64,000 nt of DNA from Rhodobacteraceae bacterium HIMB11 (GCA_000472185.1 AVDB01000002.1:124001-188000); one strand, 5' to 3'; positions 1-9,020 are shown, counted from the first letter of the stretch. Program-made: numbers and translations. The notes: generated by a model from the sequence alone, not told the origin.

Positions 1-2
1 GG

Positions 3-2570
3 CGTGCTAATTGGTTGCGATCTCCGATGATTTACACACTGTCGCTGTCGATTTATTGCACAGGGTGGACGTTTTACGGCGCCGTGGGATATGCGGCGCG
101 ATCTGGTTTGGAGTTTGTCACAATTTACCTTGGGCCCAGTCTTGTTTTGCTGGGGTGGTGGTGGGTTTTACGAAAACTGGTGCGCATTGGCCGTGTACAG
201 CGTGTCACATCAATTGCGGATTTGATCTCGTCTCGGTTTGGGAAATCAAACGGGTTGGGTGTGCTTGTGACAATCTTGGCGATTGTTGGAACAACCCCTT
301 ACATCGCATTGCAGCTGCAGTCTGTGACGCTGTCGTTTGGCGCGTTTGCGAATTCCGAGTCACTTTCGAATAATACCGCCGCATTATGGCTCGGGGCGGG
401 GCTTGCGCTATTCACGATTTTATTTGGAACACGTAACCTTGATGTCCATGAACGCCACCACGGTGTTGTCATGGCAATCGCCGTGGAAGCGGTGGTTAAA
501 CTATGTGCCTTGGTCGCGGTGGGCGTATTTGTCGTTTGGGGTGTCCTGGGCGGAATTGGTCCCGTCCTACATGAAATTGACACATCAAAAGTTGCCACAT
601 GGGACGTGAACGGGAACCGTTGGATCGCGCTAACGTTTTTGTCGGGGGCTGCATTTCTCTGTTTGCCGCGTATGTTCCAAGTTCTGGTTGTCGAAAACGC
701 GGATGAGGGGCATTTGCATACGGCATCTTGGGCGTTTCCGGCATATTTGATGCTGATGTCCCTTTTCGTGATCCCGATTGCCGTGGCCGGTTTGAAAATT
801 TTGCCCACTGGATCAAACCCCGACCTATTTGTTCTGTCGCTCCCGCTGAGTTTAGAGCAAGACGCGCTTGCGATGTTTGCCTTTATCGGGGGCTTTTCCT
901 CGGCCACATCAATGGTGATTGTCGCCTCTCTCGCATTGGCGACCATGGTGTCAAACCACATTGTGATGCCCATTTGGATAAAGTGGTCTGAACACCGCGT
1001 CCGTGAATTTGGGGATGTGCGCCGCATCATTTTGATTTCGCGCCGATTTGCGATCCTGCTTATCATATTGCTTGGATATATCTATTATTGGATTTCTGGC
1101 GGTGGCGCGGCACTGGCAGCGATCGGACTTGTTTCATTTGCGGGTGTGACACAGGTGTTGCCCGCGATGTTGGGCGGTATTTTTTGGCGTGGGGCCAACC
1201 GTATTGGGGCAACTGCAGGATTGTTGGTGGGCTTTGCCATTTGGCTATACACGCTGTTTCTGCCCAGTCTTGGGAATGTGTATTCCGCCGCCTTTTTAGC
1301 CGAGGGGCCATGGGGCATATGGTGGCTGCGACCCCAAGCCTTGTTTGGTGTGACCGAACTTGATCCGCTGGTGCACGCGCTGTTTTGGTCAATGTCGTTG
1401 AACGCACTTGCGTTTTTTGTAGGGTCCTTGATCAGTTTCCCAACCCCCATTGAACGCCTGCAAGGGGCGCAAATTGTGAATGTGTATGATCATTCACCGA
1501 CACAGCGGGGATGGTCGGGCCGCGCCGCGCAAAGCGAAGATTTGATGATTATGGCCCAACGGATTTTGGGTGTGAAACAGGCGCGCGCCTTATTCCAAGC
1601 AGAAGTGCAAAATCAAGGGGGGCAGGGGTACCTTCCTGATCCGACACCTGAATTTTTACGGACGCTGGAACGTGAATTGGCAGGATCCGTTGGCGCGGCC
1701 ACTGCACATGCGATGATTGGGCAAACCGTTGGTGGCACATCCGTTTCAGTCCAAGATTTAATGGCCGTTGCGGATGAAGCTGCGCAGATTATGGAATATT
1801 CCAACCGACTTGAGGAGCAATCACGCGAATTGACACGCACCGCCCAAGAATTGCAGTCGGCAAACGAAAAATTGACCCAAATATCGATCCAGAAAGATGC
1901 CTTCCTGTCTCAGGTCAGCCATGAGTTGCGCACGCCTATGACCTCGATCCTGTCCTTTGCGCAAATCCTGCGTGATGGCGCAAGTTTGAAGGGGCAAGAT
2001 CAATCGCGCTATGCCAGCATCATCCATGATGAATCCGTGCGCCTTACACGTCTGTTGGATGATTTGCTGGACCTAAGTGTTTTGGAAAATGGGCAGGTGA
2101 ACCTAAACATCGCAAAAGGTCGTGTTCAGGATTTGATTGATCGCTCCATCGCCACTGTTGTCGCAGGGGACGCCGCGATGCAGATGCAGATCACTTGTAA
2201 AATCCCTGATGATTTGCACAGTCTGACGACAGATTTGGATCGCTTGGGGCAGGTGTTCATTAATTTGATCAGCAATGCCAAAAAATACTGCGATGCGGCC
2301 AGCCCAAAGTTACAGATATCCGCCCATCAATCAGGATGCGATGTGATTATTGATTTTGTGGATAATGGCATTGGGATTCCCGCCCAAGACCGCGATTTTA
2401 TTTTTGAAAAATTCGCGCGTGTAGGGGAGCAAAAAACAGGGGGTGCTGGTTTGGGGCTTACTATTTGCAAGGAAATCATTGCCCGCCTTGGGGGGGAAAT
2501 CACCTATTTATCAGGGCACCGTGGCGCTGCATTCCGCGTGCAGGTTCCCGTTAATTTCCACGCGGCTTAA
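3..2570 (+). CDS. SSS-type transporter-domain sensor histidine kinase (5' truncated by window edge)
   Basis: The reading frame is open to the first base and already coding before the first possible start, so the N-terminus lies outside the window. The first ~480 residues are a string of hydrophobic segments of the sodium:solute symporter type (SLC5/PutP fold). A linker and coiled-coil-like stretch follow, then a complete kinase core: H-box SHELRTP, N-box NLISNAKKY, G1 DNGIGIP and G2 GGAGLGLT. This is the CbrA-like architecture, in which a transporter-like module is joined to a histidine kinase. The ligand cannot be told from sequence. No response regulator is next to it on the right. It should act at the inner membrane and phosphorylate a regulator encoded elsewhere. 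Confidence 0.85.
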   Translation, partial: RANWLRSPMIYTLSLSIYCTGWTFYGAVGYAARSGLEFVTIYLGPSLVLLGWWWVLRKLVRIGRVQRVTSIADLISSRFGKSNGLGVLVTILAIVGTTPYIALQLQSVTLSFGAFANSESLSNNTAALWLGAGLALFTILFGTRNLDVHERHHGVVMAIAVEAVVKLCALVAVGVFVVWGVLGGIGPVLHEIDTSKVATWDVNGNRWIALTFLSGAAFLCLPRMFQVLVVENADEGHLHTASWAFPAYLMLMSLFVIPIAVAGLKILPTGSNPDLFVLSLPLSLEQDALAMFAFIGGFSSATSMVIVASLALATMVSNHIVMPIWIKWSEHRVREFGDVRRIILISRRFAILLIILLGYIYYWISGGGAALAAIGLVSFAGVTQVLPAMLGGIFWRGANRIGATAGLLVGFAIWLYTLFLPSLGNVYSAAFLAEGPWGIWWLRPQALFGVTELDPLVHALFWSMSLNALAFFVGSLISFPTPIERLQGAQIVNVYDHSPTQRGWSGRAAQSEDLMIMAQRILGVKQARALFQAEVQNQGGQGYLPDPTPEFLRTLERELAGSVGAATAHAMIGQTVGGTSVSVQDLMAVADEAAQIMEYSNRLEEQSRELTRTAQELQSANEKLTQISIQKDAFLSQVSHELRTPMTSILSFAQILRDGASLKGQDQSRYASIIHDESVRLTRLLDDLLDLSVLENGQVNLNIAKGRVQDLIDRSIATVVAGDAAMQMQITCKIPDDLHSLTTDLDRLGQVFINLISNAKKYCDAASPKLQISAHQSGCDVIIDFVDNGIGIPAQDRDFIFEKFARVGEQKTGGAGLGLTICKEIIARLGGEITYLSGHRGAAFRVQVPVNFHAA

Positions 2571-2630
2571 ACGATTTAATAACCTTCTCTGTGCACTTTC
2601 CTTTTCCGAGTTACACAGGGCATTTCCAAT

Positions 2631-3536
2631 TTGTCTGCGCATCATAAAACCGTTTTACGCCGAAAACTTATCGATACACCTGCGCAGCAAAGTGTGAAGC
2701 GGGCCAATGGAGCCTTTGGTCAGGTCATCGCAAAAGCTGCGCAGGAATTCGGGGTTTCCCTTGGGTTGATACGACGTCAATCACAGCGCGTTAAATCCGC
2801 GGATTTGACGGCATTCTTTTCGCAATATGCGATATTTTCTCATACACTCTGTAATGATGGGGCGCATGTTTTTCTCTGCCTTGATTCGATTTTTGCCAGC
2901 GCATTGATTTCGCCGTTTTTAGATCAATTGTCGGATCAATGTGCGCTTACAAATGTTCTGCCACGGACCGAGGCGCGTCCACGATTTGAGGAGGGGGCGG
3001 CGGCCCTTGAAATTCAACTGGCAACAGGCGTCTATCGCGTGGTGCAGGGAACGTTCAGGTTGCAGGGCAGTGATTTGAAAATACAAGTGGCGTTGGGTCT
3101 TCAGGATACCATTTTGAAAAAGGCGAAACCGAAACAACCTGCTGAAGCACATCCGCAAATGTTTGATGTTCGCGCTGAATTTGATGCGGTTTTGTTCAAA
3201 CGTAATATGACGTTGATTGCATTGCGCGCACTGTCAGAGGGGGACACGATTAAATTCCTAAAGGCCGCGTTAGAGCAAATCATGCTCTGCCCAAAATGGG
3301 CAGATGATGGACCAGTGGGTTATTGGGGGAAATCAAACGGATTGTACGCTGTCTCGTTCCCATCCGAAAACAAAGCAAATGCGTCAGATGCAATGGAGAT
3401 TGAGTTGCTTAAACAGCCGATAGGGGACGTCGAGGGTGCTGAAGAGATTGACCAATACCTCTGTGATTTAGAGGGTTTATTTGATAATACTGACGGGTCC
3501 GAGGGTGATCCAGCCGAACCCGACGAAATCAACTAG
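2631..3536 (+). CDS. FliM/FliN-like (SpoA-domain) protein, probable motor-switch homologue
   Basis: A 301-residue soluble protein with a TTG start. It opens with the VLRRKL-type N-terminus that I associate with FliM/FliN-family proteins of Rhodobacteraceae. A segment near residues 175-215 (hydrophobic strand, then M-x-L-x-x-L-x-x-L-x-x-GD-x-I) resembles a SpoA domain, as in FliM, FliN and type III secretion C-ring proteins. The C-terminus is acidic. No other flagellar gene is in the window, so it stands alone between a sensor kinase and a sulfur operon. The start is weakly supported because no good ribosome site precedes it. The family call is from memory of sequence shape; an unrelated protein is possible. 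The last 4 bases overlap the convergent YeeE gene. Confidence 0.5.
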   Translation: MSAHHKTVLRRKLIDTPAQQSVKRANGAFGQVIAKAAQEFGVSLGLIRRQSQRVKSADLTAFFSQYAIFSHTLCNDGAHVFLCLDSIFASALISPFLDQLSDQCALTNVLPRTEARPRFEEGAAALEIQLATGVYRVVQGTFRLQGSDLKIQVALGLQDTILKKAKPKQPAEAHPQMFDVRAEFDAVLFKRNMTLIALRALSEGDTIKFLKAALEQIMLCPKWADDGPVGYWGKSNGLYAVSFPSENKANASDAMEIELLKQPIGDVEGAEEIDQYLCDLEGLFDNTDGSEGDPAEPDEIN

Positions 3537-3949
3537 GCATCCATCATTGCGCGAACGCGGGGTGCGATGAACATTCCAGCGCCCATTGCAACAAGGAAAA
3601 TCCATAGGCTGGTTCCGCCAAAGGAAATCGCCGCAATTGATGGCCCAGGGCACAAACCCGCTAGGGCCCAACCCATACCAAACAAAACCGATCCCACGAT
3701 CAGATTGCGTCCCAATTTGGGTTCAGGTGGCGCAGGGAAATTGCCGCCTGTCATCGGGCTGCGGCCCTTGGTCAGGATCCACGCGATGGCCATAGGGAAC
3801 ATTGCACCCCCCATCACAAAGGCCAGTGTTGGATCCCATGCGCCAAACACGTCAAGCCACCCTTGAACCTTTGCGGTGTCGGTCATGCCCGAAACAACAA
3901 GACCCCCACCAAAGAGCATTCCAGCGATTAATGCGATTACTAGTTTCAT
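3533..3949 (-). CDS. YeeE/YedE family membrane protein (second subunit)
   Basis: A 138-residue, strongly hydrophobic protein with several membrane segments and the conserved GLCPGPSI motif near the C-terminal third. This is the half-sized YeeE/YedE (sulfur-transport-like) protein that usually occurs in pairs. I chose the ATG at 3949 because it overlaps the TAA of the preceding YeeE gene (TAATG), which implies translational coupling; a longer upstream frame has no support. With the gene before it and the persulfide dioxygenase upstream, it fits the known bacterial hydrogen-sulfide/persulfide operon, where these proteins are thought to move sulfur species across the inner membrane. Confidence 0.85.
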   Translation of the reverse strand: MKLVIALIAGMLFGGGLVVSGMTDTAKVQGWLDVFGAWDPTLAFVMGGAMFPMAIAWILTKGRSPMTGGNFPAPPEPKLGRNLIVGSVLFGMGWALAGLCPGPSIAAISFGGTSLWIFLVAMGAGMFIAPRVRAMMDA

Positions 3950-4389
3950 TAGATCCACCCCAACACTGCACGGAATAGCGCCATGGTCAGGCCGCCCGCC
4001 ATAATATAAAAGACTGTCGCAACGATCCCACGCAAGGATAGACGAGATATACCGCACACACCGTGACCCGATGTACATCCATTTGCGATGCGTGTTCCGA
4101 CACCAACCAAAAGACCCGCGGCGACAAGTTGAAGGACATTGTCTGTGATGTTCGTTTCGCTACGATCCCAGAATTGCAACACGATGATTGGCATAATGAC
4201 CACGCCCGCGAGAAACACGATGCGTTCCGCAGCATTTGACCAACCTGATCCGTCAACCAGTCCGCCGATCAGGCCGCTGGCCCCCATGATGCGACCGTTT
4301 CCCAACAGGAACACAGCCCCACCCAGGCCAATAAACAGCCCACCGATCAGCCCATAAAGCCAATCTGTTTGAAATGCGATATTTTCCAT
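3949..4389 (-). CDS. YeeE/YedE family membrane protein (first subunit)
   Basis: A 146-residue membrane protein with four or more hydrophobic helices. It carries the conserved cysteine motif NGCTSGHGVCGISRLS near residues 105-120, typical of YeeE/YedE proteins; these cysteines are the likely sulfur-handling residues. It is followed directly by a second YeeE/YedE subunit (1-base TAATG overlap) and preceded by a Blh-type persulfide dioxygenase on the same strand, with 149 bp between them. The gap could hold its own promoter, though the BigR-like box further up suggests co-regulation. Confidence 0.88.
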   Translation of the reverse strand: MENIAFQTDWLYGLIGGLFIGLGGAVFLLGNGRIMGASGLIGGLVDGSGWSNAAERIVFLAGVVIMPIIVLQFWDRSETNITDNVLQLVAAGLLVGVGTRIANGCTSGHGVCGISRLSLRGIVATVFYIMAGGLTMALFRAVLGWI

Positions 4390-4538
4390 TTTTCGCTCTC
4401 TTGAAACAAAGTTAAAACGGCAATGCCGTCAGATGAGCTGGACCATAATCGGTCATATTCGAAAAACAATATAAATCATGTCCAGCAGGGGATTTCGGCA
4501 CAGGCAAAGTTATTTTGAGTGTCTGTGCCAAATAGTGA

Positions 4539-5402
4539 TTAGATTTTGTTCACGGGCACCTTTAGGTAAACATCCCCATTGTCATCTGGTTCAGGCATAT
4601 TGCCCGCGCGCATGTTCACCTGCAGGGATGGGATGATCAACTTGGGCATAGCAAGGGTCGCATCACGTTCATCGCGCATGGTCGTAAATTCTTCTTCGCT
4701 TGCGCCTGCGCCAATGTGAATATTCTTTGCCTTTTGTTCGCCAACAGTTGTTTCCCATGCATATTCGTCGCGGCCCGGCGCTTTATAATCATGTCCAACG
4801 AAAATCCGTGTTTCGTCAGGCAGCGCCAGTATTTTTTGAATGGATTGGTACAACATTTCCGATGATCCACCGGGGAAATCACATCGCGCTGTGCCAAAAT
4901 CTGGCATGAACAACGTGTCCCCAACAAAGGCTGCGTCCCCAACCACATAAGTCAGGCAGGCGGGTGTGTGACCAGGGGTGTGCATGACCTCGCCGCGCAT
5001 TTGCCCGATATGGAATGTGTCGCCCTCTTGAAATAGTTGATCAAACTGGCTGCCATCGCGTTGGAACTCTGTTCCCTCGTTAAACACTTTGCCAAAGGTG
5101 TCCTGAACCACAGTGATGCGATCTCCGATTCCAATTTTACCGCCCAGCTTTTCCTGCAAATAGGGGGCAGCAGACAGGTGATCGGCATGCACATGGCTTT
5201 CTAATAGCCATTCAACGGTTAAATTGTTCTCTTGCACATAGTTGATGACGGCATTGGCAGAGCGGGTATCCGTACGTCCAGATGCATAGTCAAAATCCAA
5301 TACACTATCGACGATAGCGCATGATGATCCATTTGGGTCCTTTACCACATATGAGATGGTGAAAGTCGCGTCGTCAAAAAAGGCTGTTACTTCGGGTGAC
5401 AT
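4539..5402 (-). CDS. blh: Persulfide dioxygenase-like MBL-fold hydrolase
   Basis: A 287-residue metallo-beta-lactamase-fold protein with the metal motif HVHADH at residues 70-75, the later PGHTPACLTY motif, GDTLF and the C-terminal GHDY. This is the ETHE1/Blh persulfide dioxygenase arrangement, which oxidises glutathione persulfide to sulfite and glutathione during sulfide detoxification. Two YeeE/YedE proteins follow on the same strand, as in the bigR-blh operons of alphaproteobacteria. The upstream region contains an inverted repeat that looks like a BigR/SqrR site, yet no ArsR-type regulator gene is adjacent, so the regulator would act in trans. Confidence 0.85.
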   Translation of the reverse strand: MSPEVTAFFDDATFTISYVVKDPNGSSCAIVDSVLDFDYASGRTDTRSANAVINYVQENNLTVEWLLESHVHADHLSAAPYLQEKLGGKIGIGDRITVVQDTFGKVFNEGTEFQRDGSQFDQLFQEGDTFHIGQMRGEVMHTPGHTPACLTYVVGDAAFVGDTLFMPDFGTARCDFPGGSSEMLYQSIQKILALPDETRIFVGHDYKAPGRDEYAWETTVGEQKAKNIHIGAGASEEEFTTMRDERDATLAMPKLIIPSLQVNMRAGNMPEPDDNGDVYLKVPVNKI

Positions 5403-5431
5403 ATTACATTCTCCAAGCTTTCTTGAAAAAC

Positions 5432-5455
5432 ATATATTAATTCTTGAATGTATAT
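5432..5455. promoter_or_regulatory. Possible BigR/SqrR-type operator upstream of blh
   Basis: An AT-rich imperfect palindrome centred on ATTC-TT-GAAT, with flanking ATAT/ATAT arms, lies 30-53 nt upstream of the blh start codon. Sulfide-responsive ArsR-family repressors (BigR, SqrR) bind AT-rich inverted repeats of this kind in front of blh/sqr genes. The assignment is inferred from position and gene context. Confidence 0.5.
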
Positions 5456-5492
5456 CAAGGAAAAAATCACACTTTGGTGTAACAGTCAGAAT

Positions 5493-5708
5493 TTATTGTA
5501 GAAAAATTCCCACAATCACGATCATGAGGCCAATCGTTGATAGGAATAATGCCCCCATGTTCCATGGAATCAACTTGCGGATCGCGGCGTTCAGCTCTTC
5601 ATCTGAGTTTGCGGCATTTTTGGCCTGTCGCGCCTTGATTATGCACCAAATCAGTCCGACAAGACCGATGAATGAAACAATCGCGCCACCCCAGATCAGA
5701 AAATCCAT
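5493..5708 (-). CDS. Small two-helix membrane protein
   Basis: A 71-residue protein with two hydrophobic helices (about residues 3-25 and 50-70) joined by a short, charged linker. The ATG at 5708 is chosen because AGGTGA sits five bases upstream; the in-frame GTG nine bases earlier would overlap that ribosome site. I do not recognise a characterised family. It points the same way as the sulfur operon but is separated from it by the BigR-like box, so it is probably independent. Confidence 0.7.
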   Translation of the reverse strand: MDFLIWGGAIVSFIGLVGLIWCIIKARQAKNAANSDEELNAAIRKLIPWNMGALFLSTIGLMIVIVGIFLQ

Positions 5709-5839
5709 AGAAATCACCTGTTATCTTTGTTTCCTCGTGGGGTAGTCCAAATTCTTCTGCGCTTCAAGTGAAAGCCTGCTTGCGCGGAACCGTTGCAGTG
5801 GATAGATGTGTGAAACACCAAAAACTGATCGAGGCACAG

Positions 5840-6097
5840 ATGGACGACCAAGTTGACAGCAGCTATCGCGTAACAGCAGATGAACTTCGCCAATTTGTGG
5901 AACGCTATGAGCGTTTGGAAATTGAAAAGAAGGATATCGCCGATCAGCAAAAGGAAATCATGGCCGAAGCTAAGGGCCGCGGGTACGACACAAAAGTACT
6001 GCGCAAAATCGTGGCGCTTCGCAAACGGGATATGAACGATATCGCCGAAGAAGAGGCGGTATTGGCAATGTACAAAGAAGCGCTGGGAATGCACTAG
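5840..6097 (+). CDS. gapR: GapR-like DNA-binding protein (DUF2312)
   Basis: An 85-residue, highly charged, helical protein matching the DUF2312/GapR pattern: SSYRVTADELRQFVERYERL, followed by a basic helix with GRGYDTKVLRKIVALRKRD. In Caulobacter GapR is a small nucleoid-associated protein that binds AT-rich, overtwisted DNA and helps topoisomerases during replication. The ATG at 5840 has GAGG five bases upstream and gives the usual family length; the longer upstream frame is not supported. Convergent with the next gene, only 3 bp apart. Confidence 0.9.
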   Translation: MDDQVDSSYRVTADELRQFVERYERLEIEKKDIADQQKEIMAEAKGRGYDTKVLRKIVALRKRDMNDIAEEEAVLAMYKEALGMH

Positions 6098-6100
6098 GCC

Positions 6101-6982
6101 CTAGGGCAAGACCAAACGCACGCCGGAAATGGCGTTGATGTTTGCCAGATCAGCTTCGTATTGCGCGGTTAGGTCATAGACCATCTGTGCATCCCAGCTG
6201 GGCACATTCATGTCCTGTTCCAACACATCGGAACGACCAAACCGTTCGGCAAAGGCGAACATCACTTTGCGCTTTTGTCGTTCATTCATTTCGGGATATT
6301 TTTCCAGATCGGCCTGAAAACGGTTGAACCCCTCTTCGCTTAAAATGCTTTCAATCAGGCTGTAACTTCCGACCATGGGCGTGGAGGGTGAAAAACCACC
6401 GGCCAATCGCATCAATTGCCCCCAGATAAACGGTGTATCCTCGGTACACCAAATGGTCATTGGCAGTGCTGGAAAGCGTTCGCGAATGGACTTTAACAAA
6501 TCACTCCACTGCAATGCGCGCGGATCGCTTTTGTTCATGATGAAATTTAGATTATCGGTTTTAGCCTCGGCCATCATAGCGGGAATGAATGTCGCAGGAT
6601 TGCGCGATGCAAGGAACAGATGCGTTTGATTCTCTGGGAACAGTTCCACAAAACGTACCAAATTGCTAATCGCGTGCGTGTAAAATGCATCGTTCTGAAT
6701 AGTTTCTTTTGGGGCACCAAAAAAGCTAGGGATACCCATATACAGCGTGCGACATTCCTCAGGTTCGCCGTTCAAAAACATGTCTAATAAAAAATCGCGT
6801 GCATCCGCATCGGGGGCCGTATGATTTGATTGCATCATCCGCTGACGCAAAGGGCGTCGATAGTTTTTAGGTAGTGGCAGCGCAATTTTATTTTGATGGT
6901 GCAGGTTTAAGTTGCGGCGCAATGAAAATAACAGATGATCTTGGTCAGTTTTATTCGCACCTACATGCAAAATGATGCGCAT
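6101..6982 (-). CDS. Sulfotransferase-like protein (P-loop-like N-terminus)
   Basis: A 293-residue soluble protein beginning MRIILHVGANKTDQDHLLFS. The LHVGANKT segment is where PAPS-dependent sulfotransferases carry their 5'-phosphosulfate-binding loop, and the spacing of later hydrophobic strands (LFLASRNP near residue 145) resembles the 3'-phosphate motif region. Overall identity to characterised sulfotransferases looks low, so substrate and even activity are unknown. The ATG at 6982 begins the conserved strand directly; the upstream 22 codons look like non-coding leader. Divergent from the ABC permease. Confidence 0.5.
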   Translation of the reverse strand: MRIILHVGANKTDQDHLLFSLRRNLNLHHQNKIALPLPKNYRRPLRQRMMQSNHTAPDADARDFLLDMFLNGEPEECRTLYMGIPSFFGAPKETIQNDAFYTHAISNLVRFVELFPENQTHLFLASRNPATFIPAMMAEAKTDNLNFIMNKSDPRALQWSDLLKSIRERFPALPMTIWCTEDTPFIWGQLMRLAGGFSPSTPMVGSYSLIESILSEEGFNRFQADLEKYPEMNERQKRKVMFAFAERFGRSDVLEQDMNVPSWDAQMVYDLTAQYEADLANINAISGVRLVLP

Positions 6983-7056
6983 TTGCCCGCTTTCTTGTTT
7001 CTTTGATTTGCGATCTATATACCCTGCAACAGTTACAGTTTGAAACACCTAGAGCA

Positions 7057-8727
7057 ATGGGAAACCCGATGCAGTCGTCCCCTGAAGTTTTGCCAAAACA
7101 ACAGATGGCCAAGTTTGGTTTCAGCGGTTGGACCCTATGGGCATTGTGCATTACGGGCCTTGTCATGGTGCCAATCCTGACGGTTGCGACCCTGGCCTTG
7201 TTTCCAACTGAAAACATCTGGCCCCATTTGTTGAACACAACACTGCCGCGATATTTTCGCACCACCGTTTCATTAATGGTTTCTGTCGGTCTTGGCGCTG
7301 CTGTCGTGGGTACGGTGACGGCGTGGTTAATTGCACGCTACCGCTTTTTTGGGGCAGGGTGGTTAGAATGGGCGCTTTTGATGCCATTGGCGATCCCTGC
7401 CTATGTGGGTGCATATGCATTGGTGGATTTATTTGAATATGCAGGCCCAGTCCAAACCGCATTGCGCGGTGTGTTTGGCTGGGAAACTGCACGCGATTAT
7501 TGGTTCCCAGAAATACGATCCTTCTCTGCGGCCTGTTTTGTGCTGACTTTTGCGCTTTATCCATATGTCTATTTGCTGGCGCGGGCTGCATTTCGGGATC
7601 AATCATCGGCCTCTGATGATGTTGCGAAATCATTGGGGCGTGGGGCATTTGCGCGGTTCTGGCGCATTGGTTTGCCCCTTGCCCGCCCAGCAATCGCCGC
7701 GGGCGCGGCCATTGTGATGATGGAAACCGTTAATGATTTCGGCACCGTGTATTATTTTGCGGTTCAGACACTGACCACAGGCATCTTTAGCGTTTGGTTG
7801 CAATCCGGTAATGCCGGCGGCGCTGCGCAATTGGCCTGTGTCATTTTGGCCGTGATTATCGTGTTGGTCAGTCTTGAGAAATCAGCCCGTCGTCGCATGA
7901 AGTTTTTCAATTTGTCCACACGGCATCGGGGCGTGGAAAAAGCGCAACTGACAGGACGGCATGGTGCGATTGCATTTACCATATGCGCGCTGCCCGTGGT
8001 GATTGGATTCGTCATTCCCACATCTGTTTTGGGATGGCATGCGTTGAACCATTTGGATGAATGGACCAACCCTGCGTTGATCAAAGCGCTACTGAACACA
8101 TTGCGTGTGGCCACAATCGCCGCGCTAATCACTGTTTTTGCAGGAGTTGTCATGGTTTATGGCGTCCGCCTTGCGCGATCTGAGACACCAAGGCGGTTGT
8201 TGCCCATCACCTCAATCGGGTATGCCGCACCGGGTGCTGTTTTGGGGGTTGGCATTTTGATCCCACTGGCCTGGTTTGACAACCGGTTGGCCGATGGGAT
8301 TTGGGAGCTGACTGGATATGACATCGGACTTATCCTAACTGGGACGTCCGCTGCGATCATTTACGCCTATTGCGTCCGATTTTTCGCGATTGCGCAGGGA
8401 GCAGCGGATGCAGCGATGGGGCGCGTTTCACCCAATTTGGCAAATGCGGCGCGTTCCCTTGGGCGCAACCGATTGCAAACATTGAAAGAGGTCTACTTTC
8501 CTCTGATGCGCGGATCAGTAGGCTCTGCATTGCTACTGGTGTTCGTGGATTGCGTCAAAGAGCTTCCTGCAACGCTTTTGTTGCGACCGTTTAACTACAA
8601 TACCCTTGCCACATTGGTCCACGAACAGGCCAGCCTAGAAAACCTATCTCAGGCGGCGCCTGCATCACTCTATATAATTTGCGTCGGACTTTTGGCCGTT
8701 CTCTTCTTGGCGAAGACCAATAAATAA
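7057..8727 (+). CDS. Two-domain ABC transporter permease, Fe(III)/FbpB type
   Basis: About 556 residues with roughly a dozen membrane segments and two binding-protein-dependent permease domains. Two EAA-like cytoplasmic loops are visible: AKSLGRGAFARFWRIGLPLARP in the first half and ARSLGRNRLQTLKEVYFPLMRG in the second. Fused permeases of this shape belong to the Fe3+ (FbpB/SfuB) family. The partner binding protein and ATPase are not adjacent, so the transporter is split in the genome. Start is either ATG 7057 or ATG 7069. It ends 67 bp before tRNA-Thr, which is the island insertion site. Confidence 0.85.
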   Translation: MGNPMQSSPEVLPKQQMAKFGFSGWTLWALCITGLVMVPILTVATLALFPTENIWPHLLNTTLPRYFRTTVSLMVSVGLGAAVVGTVTAWLIARYRFFGAGWLEWALLMPLAIPAYVGAYALVDLFEYAGPVQTALRGVFGWETARDYWFPEIRSFSAACFVLTFALYPYVYLLARAAFRDQSSASDDVAKSLGRGAFARFWRIGLPLARPAIAAGAAIVMMETVNDFGTVYYFAVQTLTTGIFSVWLQSGNAGGAAQLACVILAVIIVLVSLEKSARRRMKFFNLSTRHRGVEKAQLTGRHGAIAFTICALPVVIGFVIPTSVLGWHALNHLDEWTNPALIKALLNTLRVATIAALITVFAGVVMVYGVRLARSETPRRLLPITSIGYAAPGAVLGVGILIPLAWFDNRLADGIWELTGYDIGLILTGTSAAIIYAYCVRFFAIAQGAADAAMGRVSPNLANAARSLGRNRLQTLKEVYFPLMRGSVGSALLLVFVDCVKELPATLLLRPFNYNTLATLVHEQASLENLSQAAPASLYIICVGLLAVLFLAKTNK

Positions 8728-8794
8728 AAAAATTTGAAAAATGCGTTTTTCGCTCTTGCAAGAGAGGAACGCATTATTTAATTACCCGCACAGT

Positions 8795-8870
8795 GCCCCT
8801 ATAGCTCAGCTGGTAGAGCAACTGATTTGTAATCAGTGGGTCGGGAGTTCGAGTCTCTCTGGGGGCACCA
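8795..8870 (+). tRNA. tRNA-Thr (anticodon TGT)
   Basis: A complete 76-nt cloverleaf with encoded CCA: acceptor GCCCCTA paired with TGGGGGC, D-arm GCTCAGCTGGTAGAGC, anticodon arm ACTGA-TTTGTAA-TCAGT with anticodon TGT at 8828-8830, T-loop GTTCGAG and discriminator A. Its 3' end is the attachment site of the genomic island to its right, and the gene remains intact. Confidence 0.97.
8847..8870 (+). repeat. Left attachment repeat in the tRNA-Thr 3' end
   Basis: The last 24 bases of tRNA-Thr, from the T-loop GTTC to CCA, recur at 22382-22405 with 20 of 24 identical. The final 14 bases (CTCTGGGGGCACCA, 8857-8870) are exact. A tRNA 3'-end core of this length is the usual crossover site for P4-type integrases. 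Confidence 0.9.
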
Positions 8871-8878
8871 TTGTTTTC

Positions 8879-8917
8879 AAAGGCTTAGCTGAAATACGCT
8901 GGGCCTTTTGTTTTTAT
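8879..8917 (+). terminator. Rho-independent terminator after tRNA-Thr
   Basis: AAAGGC (8879-8884) pairs with GCCTTT (8903-8908), followed by TGTTTTT. It lies just inside the island, so the integrated DNA supplies the terminator the tRNA now uses. Confidence 0.65.
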
Positions 8918-8940
8918 CAGCGAGACGTTCAGCGAGACGT
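8917..8940. repeat. 12-bp perfect tandem repeat near the left island end
   Basis: TCAGCGAGACGT occurs twice head to tail (8917-8928 and 8929-8940), 47 bp inside the left boundary. Short direct repeats at this position could be arm-type binding sites for the integrase or its excisionase; this is inferred from position only. Confidence 0.6.
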
Positions 8941-9020
8941 ATGTCATTAACTCGCCCCTTTTTGCATTATCCCATCATTTCTAGAGTTTTTGAAAATTGC
9001 TGTTTTAATTTGAGACAACA

